The notes beneath the pieces were generated by a model. That model was not told where the DNA came from. It searched no databases and saw nothing but the letters and a program-made list of their open reading frames with translations. Of a stretch of 64,000 bases of DNA, positions 23,701-33,907 are shown one piece after another (the stretch's first letter is position 1; each line of letters opens with the position of its first letter). Source of the stretch: Kitasatospora fiedleri (lineage in GTDB: Bacteria > Actinomycetota > Actinomycetes > Streptomycetales > Streptomycetaceae); the NCBI RefSeq assembly GCF_948472415.1, contig NZ_OX419519.1:3968001-4032000 (forward strand). The letters run 5' to 3'. Both the position numbers and the translations under genes were made by a program.

Positions 23701-24744
23701 TCAGTCGCGCGGCGGGCCGATGACGCAGGTGCGGTAGGAGGGCAGGGCGCTGCCGGGGTGCGGGGTGGTGCGCAGGGCGCGGGGGCGGTGCGGGGCCAGG
23801 GTGCTCAGCAGGGTGGCGAGTTGGGCGCGGGCGAGGGCGGCGCCGGGGCAGGTGTGCGGGCCGAGGCCGAAGGGCGCCAGGGTGGCGTGCGGGTGGGTGG
23901 GGGTGTCGTGCTGGGCCTCGGCGGCGTGCCGGGCGACCAGCAGCAGGCGGTCGCCGCGGCGGACGCGGTGGCCGAGCACGGTGGCGTCGGCGGCCGCGGC
24001 GCGCGGGAGGACCGGGGACGCGGCGGTGCGGCGGAGCAGTTCGGCGGCCAGCGCCGGGGCGTCGTCGCGGGCCAGGTCCCAGAGCCGCTCGCGGGCGCAC
24101 CAGGCGACGGCGCGCGGCAGGGCGGCGAGGGTGGTGTTGACCGCGGCGACGGCGAGCATCGCGTCGCGCGGGTCGGGCAGCAGCCCGCTCAGCCGGTCGG
24201 CGGCCGTGCGGGCCCGGCGGGCGCCGCCCGGGCGGGGCAGCAGGGCGGGCAGGTGCGCACGGGCGGTGGCGGCCGCGGCCCGCTCCGCGGCGAGCGCCAG
24301 CCGCACCGGCGGGGCGTCGCTGCCGGTGAGCGCCGCGGCGGTGGCGCCGGCCAGTTCGCGGACGGCGGGGACGAGGTCGACGGGCCGGTCGAGGCCGCCG
24401 AGGTGCCGGTCCAGGACCCGCTCCCAGACCGGGCGCAGCGCGGCCACCCCGGCCGGGCCCAGCAGGGCCGTCAACTCCCGCCGGGCGGTGCGGTGTTCGG
24501 CCCCCTGCTGGTCGAAGAGCAGGCTTCCGCCGGTGAGCCGGGCGGCGGTGCCGCCGGTGGTCCGTTCGGCCGTCCGGTCGAGCGGGACGCGGGTGAGGAC
24601 CTCGCGGTAGGCGTCCGGGTGGTGGATCAGCACGGTGCGGCCGAGCCGGAGCACCGGCCGGTGCCGGGTCGCGGCGAGCAGCGCGAACAGCAGGGGGTGG
24701 CTGCGCAGGTAGACCGTGCGGTCGGCGCGCCGGGCGGCGGTCAA
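23701..24744 (-). CDS. cytochrome P450 of the OleA/C/D-like cluster
   Basis: 347 residues from a TTG at 24744 with GGAGG upstream; short for a P450 (usually about 400). Haem-binding loop FGLGPHTCPGAALA with Cys299 and the K-helix ELLRR (ExxR) are intact. In the I helix the usual acid-Thr pair reads AVNTT, with Asn where Asp or Glu normally delivers protons. It could oxidise the alkyl chain of the cluster's product or use an atypical mechanism. There is no ferredoxin gene nearby. Start choice rests on the Shine-Dalgarno. Confidence 0.75.
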   Translation of the reverse strand: MTAARRADRTVYLRSHPLLFALLAATRHRPVLRLGRTVLIHHPDAYREVLTRVPLDRTAERTTGGTAARLTGGSLLFDQQGAEHRTARRELTALLGPAGVAALRPVWERVLDRHLGGLDRPVDLVPAVRELAGATAAALTGSDAPPVRLALAAERAAAATARAHLPALLPRPGGARRARTAADRLSGLLPDPRDAMLAVAAVNTTLAALPRAVAWCARERLWDLARDDAPALAAELLRRTAASPVLPRAAAADATVLGHRVRRGDRLLLVARHAAEAQHDTPTHPHATLAPFGLGPHTCPGAALARAQLATLLSTLAPHRPRALRTTPHPGSALPSYRTCVIGPPRD

Positions 24745-24836
24745 CTGGCCCTCCGGGGTGGGGTGTCGGCGGTGCGGCGGGCGGCGGGCGGCGGGTGACG
24801 GTGCTGGTGTCGGCGGGGCGGGCGGGTCCGGCGGGG

Positions 24837-26312
24837 TCAGCGCGCCCGCCCGGCCGGGTGGTCGGCGAGGCGGCGGGCGCACTGGCGGGCGGCCGCGGCG
24901 CGGTCGGGTTTGCGGGAGCGGCCGGTCAGCGGGACGGGGCCGAGCAGCAGGGCGTCGGGGCGGGCGGTGCCCATCCGGGCGAGCGGGGCGTGCAGGTCGG
25001 CGCGCAGCCGCCGGGGGTCGGCACCGGGACGGGGCTGGACCAGGGCGACCAGGCGCTCGTCGCCGTCCGGGCCGGGAACACCCACCAGGACGGCGAGTTC
25101 GACGTCCGGCAGGTGCAGCGAGGGCTCGTACAGGCCCGGGTAGATGTTCTCGGCGCGGCGCAGCACCATGTCCTTGAGCCGACCGGCCAGCACGATCCGA
25201 CCGGCCGGGTCGAGGCGGGCCCGGTCGCCGGTGCGCACCCACGGGTCCGGGTCCTCGCCGAGGTAGCGGTCGCGGGCGGCCGGGGCGGCGAGCAGCAGTT
25301 CGCCGTCCGCGCCGAGCCGGGTGCGGACGCCCGGCAGCGGGTGGCCGAGCAGGTCGCCCGGGCCGTCGTGGGCGCTCTTGTCGCGCTCCTCGACCGCCGC
25401 GGCCGGGAACAGCTCGGTGAGCGCGTACACCCCCCAGGCCTCGTCCGCTCCCGCCTCCTTGGCCCGGCGCAGCAGCGCGGCGTCGGCGGGCGCGGACCCG
25501 GTCCAGACCCGGCCGGTGAGCCTGGTCAGGGGGCGCAGCCGGGGCGGCGTCAGGTAGGTCTCGTCCGGGGCGAGCCGGTCGATCTGGCGTTGCAGCACGG
25601 CGGTGCGGCGGGCCGGCAGCGCGACGACCGCCCCCGCGGCCAGCGCCGGGACCAGCACGAACGTCGTCCCGCCGAGCACCGTCCGGCCCGGGCGGGGGCG
25701 CACCAGCGCGTCCACGGCCCGCATCCCGGCGGCGAGCGAGGCCCGCGAGTGCACCACCGCGCGCGGGGCGGACGTGGTGCCCGAGGTGAACACCACCACC
25801 GCGTCGCCGTCCCCCTCGTACGGGTCCGGGGCGGGCCCCGGGTGCCCGGCCAGCGACCGGGCGCACCACGGGTGCCGGGGGCCGACGGTCGCCACCGGGC
25901 CGAGCGCCCCCAGCGGCGGCAGCTCCAGCCGGGCGCGGCGGGCCAGCGGACGGGCCCACCCGGCGACGGCCTGCGCGGCCGAGTCGGCCAGGATCAGCGC
26001 GGGCGGGGCCAGCGCCAGCCGCGCCCGCAGCACCTCCGGCCCGGCGCCCGGGTCCAGCACCGCGCTGCGCAGGCCCAGCCGGTGCGCGGCCAGCAGCACG
26101 GCGAGCGCCCGCGGCCCCGGGCGCACCGCCACCCCCAGGGTGTCCCCCGGCCGCAGGCCGTGCCCGTGGTGCAGCGCCGCGGCGTACCCGTCCGCGAGCG
26201 CGGCCAGCTCCGCGCACCGGGCGAGCACCCGGGGGCTGCCGCGGCGGGTGCTGGTGAGCAGCGCCGGGCGCGAGGCGCCTTCGCGCAGGGTGCGGGCGAG
26301 CTGGTCGAGCAC
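24837..26312 (-). CDS. AMP-forming acyl ligase, OleC (beta-lactone synthetase)-like
   Basis: 491 residues; the GTG at 26312 has GAGGAG five bases upstream, better than the longer frame to 26348. ANL superfamily motifs: VVVFTSGTTSAPRAVVHS (P-loop), YALTE (A5), WVRTGDRARL (A7), GRLKDMVLRRAENIYP (A8) and a late Lys in TGRSRKPDR (A10). In the Ole pathway OleC adenylates a 2-alkyl-3-hydroxy acid and closes it to a beta-lactone. The assignment is by cluster context; a plain fatty-acyl ligase remains possible. Confidence 0.75.
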   Translation of the reverse strand: MLDQLARTLREGASRPALLTSTRRGSPRVLARCAELAALADGYAAALHHGHGLRPGDTLGVAVRPGPRALAVLLAAHRLGLRSAVLDPGAGPEVLRARLALAPPALILADSAAQAVAGWARPLARRARLELPPLGALGPVATVGPRHPWCARSLAGHPGPAPDPYEGDGDAVVVFTSGTTSAPRAVVHSRASLAAGMRAVDALVRPRPGRTVLGGTTFVLVPALAAGAVVALPARRTAVLQRQIDRLAPDETYLTPPRLRPLTRLTGRVWTGSAPADAALLRRAKEAGADEAWGVYALTELFPAAAVEERDKSAHDGPGDLLGHPLPGVRTRLGADGELLLAAPAARDRYLGEDPDPWVRTGDRARLDPAGRIVLAGRLKDMVLRRAENIYPGLYEPSLHLPDVELAVLVGVPGPDGDERLVALVQPRPGADPRRLRADLHAPLARMGTARPDALLLGPVPLTGRSRKPDRAAAARQCARRLADHPAGRAR

Positions 26313-26485
26313 GGGGGCTCCTCTTCGCGGGCGGGCGGGCGGGTGCACGGGCGGACGGGGAACGGACGGGAGGGGGAGGGACGGGAGGTCCGCGTCAGGG
26401 GCCCGGGAACGGCGGGCTCACGGCTGCCGGCGGGCTTCGGCGTGCGGCGCGGCTCGGACCCGCCGGTCCCCGGGCCCCGACGCGG

Positions 26486-26539
26486 ACCTCGCCGTCTCAC
26501 CGCACCTCGCCGTCTCACCGCACCTCGCCGTCTCACCGG
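26486..26539 (-). repeat. 18-bp tandem repeat over the GT2 stop codon
   Basis: Three units (26486-26503, 26504-26521, 26522-26539) of ACCTCGCCGTCTCACCGC. Each contains TCA, i.e. a TGA in the gene's frame; the real stop (26533-26535) is in the unit nearest the gene. Confidence 0.85.
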
Positions 26540-27273
26540 ACGTCGACGTCGCGGTGGCCGGCGCCGCGTTCGAGGTACCAGCGGGCGGTGCCGCGCAGGC
26601 CGTAGGCGCGGATGCGGCGGGTGGAGTTCTGGACGACCATGTCGGGGCGGCGGACGATCGCGGTGCTGTGGCGGCGAATCCGGTTGATGAAGGCGCGGTC
26701 GGTGGGGGAGGGGCGGCGGGGCATGCCGCCGGTGGCGAGGTAGAGGTCGGCGGTGATGGCCATGTTGTTGCCGGCGTGCATGCGGTAGGGCGTGCGGTAG
26801 CCGTGGCGGCGGCGGTGGGCGGGGCGAATCCGGCCGAAGAGGGCCCCGAGGGCGACCAGGGCGCGGAAGACGGCCCGTCCGAGCGGGCCGTGTTCGTCGC
26901 GGCGGGCGGTGACGCGTCCGCAGACCAGCCCGCCGGAGGCCCGCATCCCGGCGCGGGCGGCGCCGGCCCAGCCGGGTTCGGGCAGGCAGTCGGCGTCGGT
27001 GCGGGCGAGCAGGGTCGCGCCGTGGTCGATGGCGTGGCGGAAGCCGGTGTCGACGGCGCAGCCGACGCCCTTCTCCGGTTCGACGAGCAGGTGGACGGGG
27101 AAGGGCGCGGTGCGGGCGAAGGCCAGCACCTGTTCGCCGGTGGTGTCGGTGGAGCCGTTGTCGACGACCAGCAGGGTGAAGTCGCGGTCGTGCTGGGCGG
27201 CGAGGGCACGCAGGGCGCCGTCGATCCGGGCGGCCTCCTGGTAGGCGGGGACGATCACCCACAGCTCGGTCAC
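26533..27273 (-). CDS. GT2 family glycosyltransferase of the OleA/C/D-like cluster
   Basis: 246 residues beginning at a GTG that overlaps the OleA-like stop (GTGA), hence translational coupling. Motifs: ELWVIVPAYQEAARI, VDNGSTDTT and the metal motif ARTDADC (DxD). No membrane helices are obvious, so it is probably a soluble or peripheral enzyme. A glycosyltransferase is not part of the known olefin pathway and suggests that the lipid product is glycosylated. Confidence 0.82.
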   Translation of the reverse strand: MTELWVIVPAYQEAARIDGALRALAAQHDRDFTLLVVDNGSTDTTGEQVLAFARTAPFPVHLLVEPEKGVGCAVDTGFRHAIDHGATLLARTDADCLPEPGWAGAARAGMRASGGLVCGRVTARRDEHGPLGRAVFRALVALGALFGRIRPAHRRRHGYRTPYRMHAGNNMAITADLYLATGGMPRRPSPTDRAFINRIRRHSTAIVRRPDMVVQNSTRRIRAYGLRGTARWYLERGAGHRDVDVR

Positions 27274-28277
27274 GACTTCTCCCAGACCATCGTCATCAGG
27301 CTGACGCCGCCGCCCAGGCCGACCATCAGCACCCGGTCCCCGGTCTCCAACTCGGGCATGATGCGGTCGAGTTGGACGCCTATCGTGGCGGAGGCCAGGT
27401 TGCCGAGTTCGGGGACGGTGACGACCAGCCGGTCGGCGGGCACGCCGGTGAGCTCCACGAAGCGCTCCAGGTAGGGCAGGGTGACCTGGTGGACCAGGAC
27501 CCGGGCGTAGGCGTCCCAGCCGAAGCCGGTGCGGGCGGCGACCCGGGTGAGGATGTCGGCGCCGATCCGCTCGAAGACGCCGCGCAACTCCTTGCCGCCG
27601 CCGCGGAAGTAGCTCCACTCGTCGCCGCGCGGGTGGCGCGAGCCGCCGCCGGGGATGCCGCCGACCTGCCAGTGCTCGGAGGCGGTCTGGGTCTCCACGT
27701 CGAGGATGCCGCCGCGCTCGACGCGCTCCACCAGGACGGCGGCGCCGCCGTCGCCGAAGGTGTACCCGGCGAAGCCGTCGCGGAACTCGGCGAGTCCGGA
27801 GGGGTCGCGGCGCATCGCCCGGCTGGGGGTCTCGCCGGTGACCACCAGGGCGCGCCGGGCGCGGCCGGCCAGGATCATCGCCCGGGCGGTGTCGATGCCG
27901 TTGAGGAAGCTGTTGCAGGCGTTGGAGACGTCCAGCGCGTGGGCGCGGGAGCCGAGTTCGGCCTGGACGAGGTGGGCGGTGGCGGGTTCGCAGACGTCCC
28001 GGGAGGCGGAGGCGAACAGCAGCAGGTCGAGGTCGGCGGGTTCCTGGCCGCGGGCGGCCAGGGCCCGGCGGGCCGCGCCGAGGGCGAGCGTGGAGGGGTG
28101 CTCGTCGGGCCCGGCGAAGCGGCGGGTGCGGATGCCGGTGGCCTTCTCGAACATGCCGTCAGGCAGCGGGAGGCGGGCGCCGGCCGCCACCTCGTCCTGC
28201 AACTGCCGTGAGGTCACGGTCCGTTGCGGGAGGTGGGAGCCGACGGCGGTGATTCCGACGCGGGGCAGCAGGTCCAT
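27270..28277 (-). CDS. OleA-like thiolase/ketoacyl synthase III
   Basis: 335 residues, thiolase fold. Active-site Cys121 in VSNACNSFLNGID, catalytic His in VLVHQVTLPYLE and Asn in PELGNLASATIG. The segment SRDVCEPATA carries Glu97 where OleA has the Glu (of RDxxEPSTA, from memory) that deprotonates the second acyl chain. This favours head-to-head Claisen condensation of two acyl-CoAs over an ordinary FabH role. It is first in the five-gene minus-strand cluster. A perfect palindrome lies 35 bases upstream. Confidence 0.8.
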   Translation of the reverse strand: MDLLPRVGITAVGSHLPQRTVTSRQLQDEVAAGARLPLPDGMFEKATGIRTRRFAGPDEHPSTLALGAARRALAARGQEPADLDLLLFASASRDVCEPATAHLVQAELGSRAHALDVSNACNSFLNGIDTARAMILAGRARRALVVTGETPSRAMRRDPSGLAEFRDGFAGYTFGDGGAAVLVERVERGGILDVETQTASEHWQVGGIPGGGSRHPRGDEWSYFRGGGKELRGVFERIGADILTRVAARTGFGWDAYARVLVHQVTLPYLERFVELTGVPADRLVVTVPELGNLASATIGVQLDRIMPELETGDRVLMVGLGGGVSLMTMVWEKS

Positions 28278-28311
28278 GCTCCGATGCTGGCGCGGCGCGG
28301 TGGCCGGGGCG

Positions 28312-28327
28312 TGAGTACGGGTACTCA
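28312..28327. promoter_or_regulatory. 16-bp palindrome before the OleA-like gene
   Basis: TGAGTAC-GG-GTACTCA has perfect 7-bp arms and ends 35 bases upstream of the first cluster gene. It looks like a dimeric regulator's operator. No regulator gene sits in the cluster. Confidence 0.5.
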
Positions 28328-28356
28328 GCTGCTGCCCGGGATTGCGGAGACGATGC

Positions 28357-28389
28357 GGCCCGTACGGCGGTGGTGCCGCCGTACGGGCC
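28357..28389 (-). terminator. terminator after the flotillin gene
   Basis: Perfect 14-bp stem, GGCCCGTACGGCGG (28357-28370) with CCGCCGTACGGGCC (28376-28389), and a 5-base loop. Confidence 0.8.
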
Positions 28390-28447
28390 GGGTGGCGCGG
28401 GTGCGCCGTGGCACGTCGTGGTGCCGGTGGTGCTCCGGTGGTGCGGG

Positions 28448-29959
28448 TCAGTCGCCGCTGCCGGACTGGACCGGGATGACCTGGGTGGCCGGGGCGCGGT
28501 CCGCCGGTGCCGCCGGGTCGGCCGGGTGCGCCGAGGTTTCGGCAGTGGCCGCCGGGGTCATCGTGGTGAGCAGCTGGCGGGCCAGGCCGAGACCGGTGCC
28601 GCCCATGGTGAGCGCCTTGGCGAACATCTCGGACATGCCCTCGGCGCCGTTCAGCAGCACCATGTGCTCGACGTTGCCGAAGGCGTCCGCGCCGGCCCGG
28701 ACGATGGCGGGCCAGTTCTCGGCGAGCTGCTGGGCGACGACCGCCTCCTGGTTCTCGGCGAGGGCCGCGGCGCGGGCCTTGATGCCCTCGGCCTCGGCCA
28801 GGCCCTGGGCCCGGGTCGCCTCCGCCTCGGCGAGGCCCTTGGCCCGGGCGGCCTCCGCCTCGGCCAGGCCCTTCGCGGCCTCGGCGGCGGCCTGGGCCTC
28901 ACCGGTGGCGCGGGTGGCCTCGGCGGCGGCCAGGCCGCGGGCCCGGGTGGCCTCCGCCTCGGCGGCGGCGGCGACCTTGACCCGGTTGGCCTCGGCCGCG
29001 GTCTTCAGGTCGGTCTCCCGGGAGAGCGCCTCGGCGGCCGAGATCCGGGCGTCGCGGTCGGCCTCGGCCTTGGTGCGGGTCTCGTACGCGCGGGCGTCGG
29101 CGGGCTTGCGGACGTCCGCCTGGAGCTGCTGCTCCTTGCGGTGCGCCTCCAGCTCGGCGACCTTGGTCTCCTGGACCACGACCTCCTGCCGGGCGGCGGC
29201 CTGGGCGAGCGGCCCGGCCTGGAGCGCGCGGGCCGCGGCGGTGTCCATCTCGGCCTGGTAACCGGCCTGCTGGATACCGGAGTTGCGCGTCGCCTCGGCC
29301 TTGCGGGCGAACGCCTCCTGCTCGGCCTCGGTGGCCCGGCGGTCGGCCTCGGCGGCCGCGATCCGGGCGTCGCGCTGGACGGCGGCGGCGTGCGGGGCGG
29401 CCAGGTTGGTGATGTAGCCGGTCGGGTCCAGGATCTCCTGGATCTGCAGCGAGTCGATGATCAGGCCGAGCTTCTCCATCTCGATGCCCGACGCGGAGCG
29501 GGTCTCCCCGGTGAGCCGCTCGCGGTCCCGGATCATGTCCTCGACGGTCAGGCCGCCGACGATGGAGCGCAGGTGGCCGGCGAACACGTTGTGCACCCGC
29601 TGGCCCATCATCTTCTGCTGGTCCAGGAAGCGGCGGGCGGCGTTGGCGATGGACACCGGGTCGTCGCCGACCTTGAAGATGACCACGCCCTTGACGTGCA
29701 CCGGAATGCCCTGCGAGGTCACGCACTCGACGTCCAGCGCGGCCTCGTTGAGGTCCAGCGACAGCCGCCGGACCACCTGGACGCCGGGCAGCACGAAGGT
29801 GCCCCGTCCGGTGACCACGCGGAAGCCGAGGCCCTCGCCGTGCTTGGAACCCGAGATGACCAGCGCCTCGTTCGGTTCGGCGACCCGCCACATCATTTTG
29901 AAGAGCACGACCAGGACCAGCAGCCCTGCGACAACGGCTCCGACGATGCCGATCAGCAT
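28448..29959 (-). CDS. flotillin-like SPFH protein
   Basis: 503 residues from an ATG with GGGGGAG six bases upstream. One N-terminal membrane helix (IGIVGAVVAGLLVLVVLF), an SPFH domain (about 30-190), then a long Ala/Glu-rich coiled coil with repeated AEAEATRA- and GLAEAEA-type units (about 200-430). This is the architecture of flotillins, which form membrane scaffolds linked to fluidity and cell-wall synthesis. The C-terminal 50 residues are Pro/Ala-rich. The small upstream gene encodes an NfeD-like partner, the usual neighbour of flotillins. Confidence 0.9.
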   Translation of the reverse strand: MLIGIVGAVVAGLLVLVVLFKMMWRVAEPNEALVISGSKHGEGLGFRVVTGRGTFVLPGVQVVRRLSLDLNEAALDVECVTSQGIPVHVKGVVIFKVGDDPVSIANAARRFLDQQKMMGQRVHNVFAGHLRSIVGGLTVEDMIRDRERLTGETRSASGIEMEKLGLIIDSLQIQEILDPTGYITNLAAPHAAAVQRDARIAAAEADRRATEAEQEAFARKAEATRNSGIQQAGYQAEMDTAAARALQAGPLAQAAARQEVVVQETKVAELEAHRKEQQLQADVRKPADARAYETRTKAEADRDARISAAEALSRETDLKTAAEANRVKVAAAAEAEATRARGLAAAEATRATGEAQAAAEAAKGLAEAEAARAKGLAEAEATRAQGLAEAEGIKARAAALAENQEAVVAQQLAENWPAIVRAGADAFGNVEHMVLLNGAEGMSEMFAKALTMGGTGLGLARQLLTTMTPAATAETSAHPADPAAPADRAPATQVIPVQSGSGD

Positions 29960-30144
29960 CGCGATCTCCCCCTTCGTGGCACACCGGTCCGTGGCTGCGC
30001 TGGGTGGTGCAGTTGTGGGCGCGGAACCCGGTGGCAGCCGCATTCTCCGCCTGCCGTGATCGCGGGGGAAGGGGCCGCGCCAGCGGGAGCGCCCACTGTC
30101 TCGAAACCGTTGCGCGGGGTTTGCCCGGGCTTGGTGAGGCGCCG

Positions 30145-30345
30145 TCAGTAGGGCTCGACGTACACCGTGCGCGGTGGCTGGTAATCGACCACGACCACCA
30201 TGGTGCCCGGCTCCAGCGGCTCGCCCGGCACCGCCCGGTACGCCAGGAACGCCTCGCTGCCCTGGCGTTCGGGAACGCGCACCATCACCTCGCCCACCAG
30301 GCCCGCGCCGATCCGTCCCGTCACCCGCCCCACCAGTCCGATCAC
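30145..30345 (-). CDS. short NfeD-like beta-barrel protein
   Basis: 66 residues from a GTG at 30345. The sequence (GLVGRVTGRIGAGLVGEVMV; VVVVDYQPPRTVYVEPY) matches the small OB-like C-terminal domain of NfeD proteins, without the membrane helices. NfeD proteins pair with flotillins in bacterial operons, and the flotillin start is 185 bases downstream on the same strand. The Shine-Dalgarno (GGAAG) is rather distant, so the start is not certain. It is divergent from thiC. Confidence 0.65.
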   Translation of the reverse strand: MIGLVGRVTGRIGAGLVGEVMVRVPERQGSEAFLAYRAVPGEPLEPGTMVVVVDYQPPRTVYVEPY

Positions 30346-30441
30346 CCCGGCGATTCTTCCACCCCGCGAGCGGCCCGGACAGGCCGGTGACCGGAGGCGC
30401 CCTGGACCCTCCGCGTCCGGTGCCCTACGGTGAGCAGCGAA

Positions 30442-30462
30442 CGCGGGCGGCGAACGCCCGCG
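30442..30462 (+). other. hairpin just before the TPP riboswitch
   Basis: CGCGGGCG (30442-30449) pairs with CGCCCGCG (30455-30462). It lies in the region shared by the divergent NfeD-like and thiC genes; TACGGT at 30426-30431 may be a -10 element. The role of the hairpin is unclear. Confidence 0.4.
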
Positions 30463-30466
30463 CGGA

Positions 30467-32382
<1,916 letters not shown>

Positions 32383-32402
32383 CCGCATGCACTGCACTCG
32401 AT

Positions 32403-32434
32403 GGGGCCAGGAGCACCGTTCAGCTCCTGGCCCC
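32403..32434 (+). terminator. terminator after thiC
   Basis: Perfect 12-bp stem, GGGGCCAGGAGC (32403-32414) with GCTCCTGGCCCC (32423-32434), 20 bases past the stop. Confidence 0.85.
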
Positions 32435-32512
32435 ACCGAGCTGCGTCACCCGCTCTGAGACCTGCAGAGGGCTTCCCGGAACGGGCCGGCTCGCCACGAC
32501 GATCCAAAGACC

Positions 32513-33151
32513 TCAACCGCCGAAGAGGTGGTAACCAGCCGTCTCTTGCTTTCTGTTCGTCATCTCGCGGATGCCCGTGTCGGCTGCGTCGAGCAGCCTG
32601 GCGATACCCACCATCACGTTGTGGAAGTGACGGATGTGGATGCGGGAGATGCCATCAAGGGTGGGGTCACCGCTGTTGCGGACCGGATAGCGGAAGTGCT
32701 CGGAACTCGGGTCCATGCCGTGCAACTGGAGGAGCACACGCTCCGTGTTGTCCAGCTCCGCTTGGCCGTCGCCAGGGAACGAACGCTCCAAAAGTGGCCG
32801 TGCCCGACGCCACAAGACCTCGATGCTGTGGCTCCGCATCAGCTCGTGCGGCTCATCGAGGTAGACGCTCGCCAGCTCGATCAACGCCTTGAGATGAAGC
32901 TCGACGTAGTGGCGCCAACACATCAAGAACGGGTAGATCAGCGTGTCCTGGTTCCGCCCGCTGGACACGACCTGGTCTGCAATGACCTCAGCGGCGTTCG
33001 CGTAGCCGCGAAGGTAGCCGAGCCAGCGGTTCCGGGGGAAGTCGAGACAGGCAACCGCTTCCCAGTCGGGCTCCTCGCGCAGGAGGTCAGCCTCTGCGTG
33101 AGGCCATGCAGGCGGATCCACAAAGCTCATCATCTCGTCGGATGCGTCCAT
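32513..33151 (-). CDS. uncharacterised protein with possible HEPN-like motif
   Basis: 212 residues from the ATG at 33151; GAGGAG lies ten bases upstream. The GTG at 33187 is an alternative. Mostly helical by composition. The segment CWRHYVELHLKALIELA contains R-x5-H followed by a Lys, resembling the catalytic RX4-6H motif of HEPN RNases. No other known domain is recognised. Base composition is less GC-rich than flanking genes, as in the rest of 32.5-39.1 kb. HEPN proteins often act in defence or in toxin modules; no antitoxin-like partner is adjacent. Function unknown. Confidence 0.65.
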   Translation of the reverse strand: MDASDEMMSFVDPPAWPHAEADLLREEPDWEAVACLDFPRNRWLGYLRGYANAAEVIADQVVSSGRNQDTLIYPFLMCWRHYVELHLKALIELASVYLDEPHELMRSHSIEVLWRRARPLLERSFPGDGQAELDNTERVLLQLHGMDPSSEHFRYPVRNSGDPTLDGISRIHIRHFHNVMVGIARLLDAADTGIREMTNRKQETAGYHLFGG

Positions 33152-33373
33152 GCGTGCGAGTCTCCTCGGGCTCCCCGAACGGTGCACCCGATTTCACAGT
33201 CAAGCTGCTACGGAAAAGCAGTGCCTGGGAGCAAGATTCACGCCCGAGTCGGCGCTTCGCAGGACACCGGCAGCGGAGCGGGTATTCGTCAGGGTGACGC
33301 GAATTTGATCGATCCCGTCGGCCCGGTGACCTGGGTCTGAGATGCTGATGGTCCGTCGAGAGGGGCCGCAGCG

Positions 33374-33907
33374 ATGCAGTGGAAGATCCACGGGGAACGT
33401 CCGATCTACGAGAACCCTTGGGTGAACGTGTGGTTGGTCGACGTTGAGCAGCCGGACGGGAACCGCTGGGAGCACCACGTACTCAAGCTGCGGCACCTGG
33501 CGGTCGCCGCGGTGGTGAACGACCGGAAGCAGGTGCTGATGATGTGGCGGCACCGGTTCATCACCGACTCGTGGGCCTGGGAACTGCCCATGGGGCTGAT
33601 CGAGGCGGACGAGACCCCGGAGGAAGCTGCGGCGCGTGAGGTGCTGGAGGAGACCGGCTGGACGGTTGACGAGGTCAAGCCGCTGATCTACGCCCAGCCG
33701 GCCAACGGCATCACCGACTCGGAGCACTTCGTGTTCCGAGCCAACGCGATCGAGTACGCCGGGCCGCCGAGCGAGCGCAACGAGTCGGACCGGATCGAGT
33801 GGATTCCGCTGTCCGAGCTGCGCGGCATGATCGACCGGCGCGAGATCGTCAGCAGCGGTTCGCTGGTCGGCTTGCTGTACCTGCTCCTTGACGAGGCCGG
33901 ACTGTAG
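33374..33907 (+). CDS. Nudix hydrolase (ADP-ribose pyrophosphatase-like)
   Basis: 177 residues. Canonical Nudix box GLIEADETPEEAAAREVLEE(TG) with all metal ligands. The N-terminal strand ENPWVNVWLVDVEQPDG and the downstream E in ESDRIEWIPL resemble ADP-sugar pyrophosphatases. Convergent with the XRE-TPR regulator: the two stop codons are directly adjacent (33907/33908). Nudix genes frequently accompany this type of regulator; its role in the locus is unknown. Confidence 0.88.
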   Translation: MQWKIHGERPIYENPWVNVWLVDVEQPDGNRWEHHVLKLRHLAVAAVVNDRKQVLMMWRHRFITDSWAWELPMGLIEADETPEEAAAREVLEETGWTVDEVKPLIYAQPANGITDSEHFVFRANAIEYAGPPSERNESDRIEWIPLSELRGMIDRREIVSSGSLVGLLYLLLDEAGL

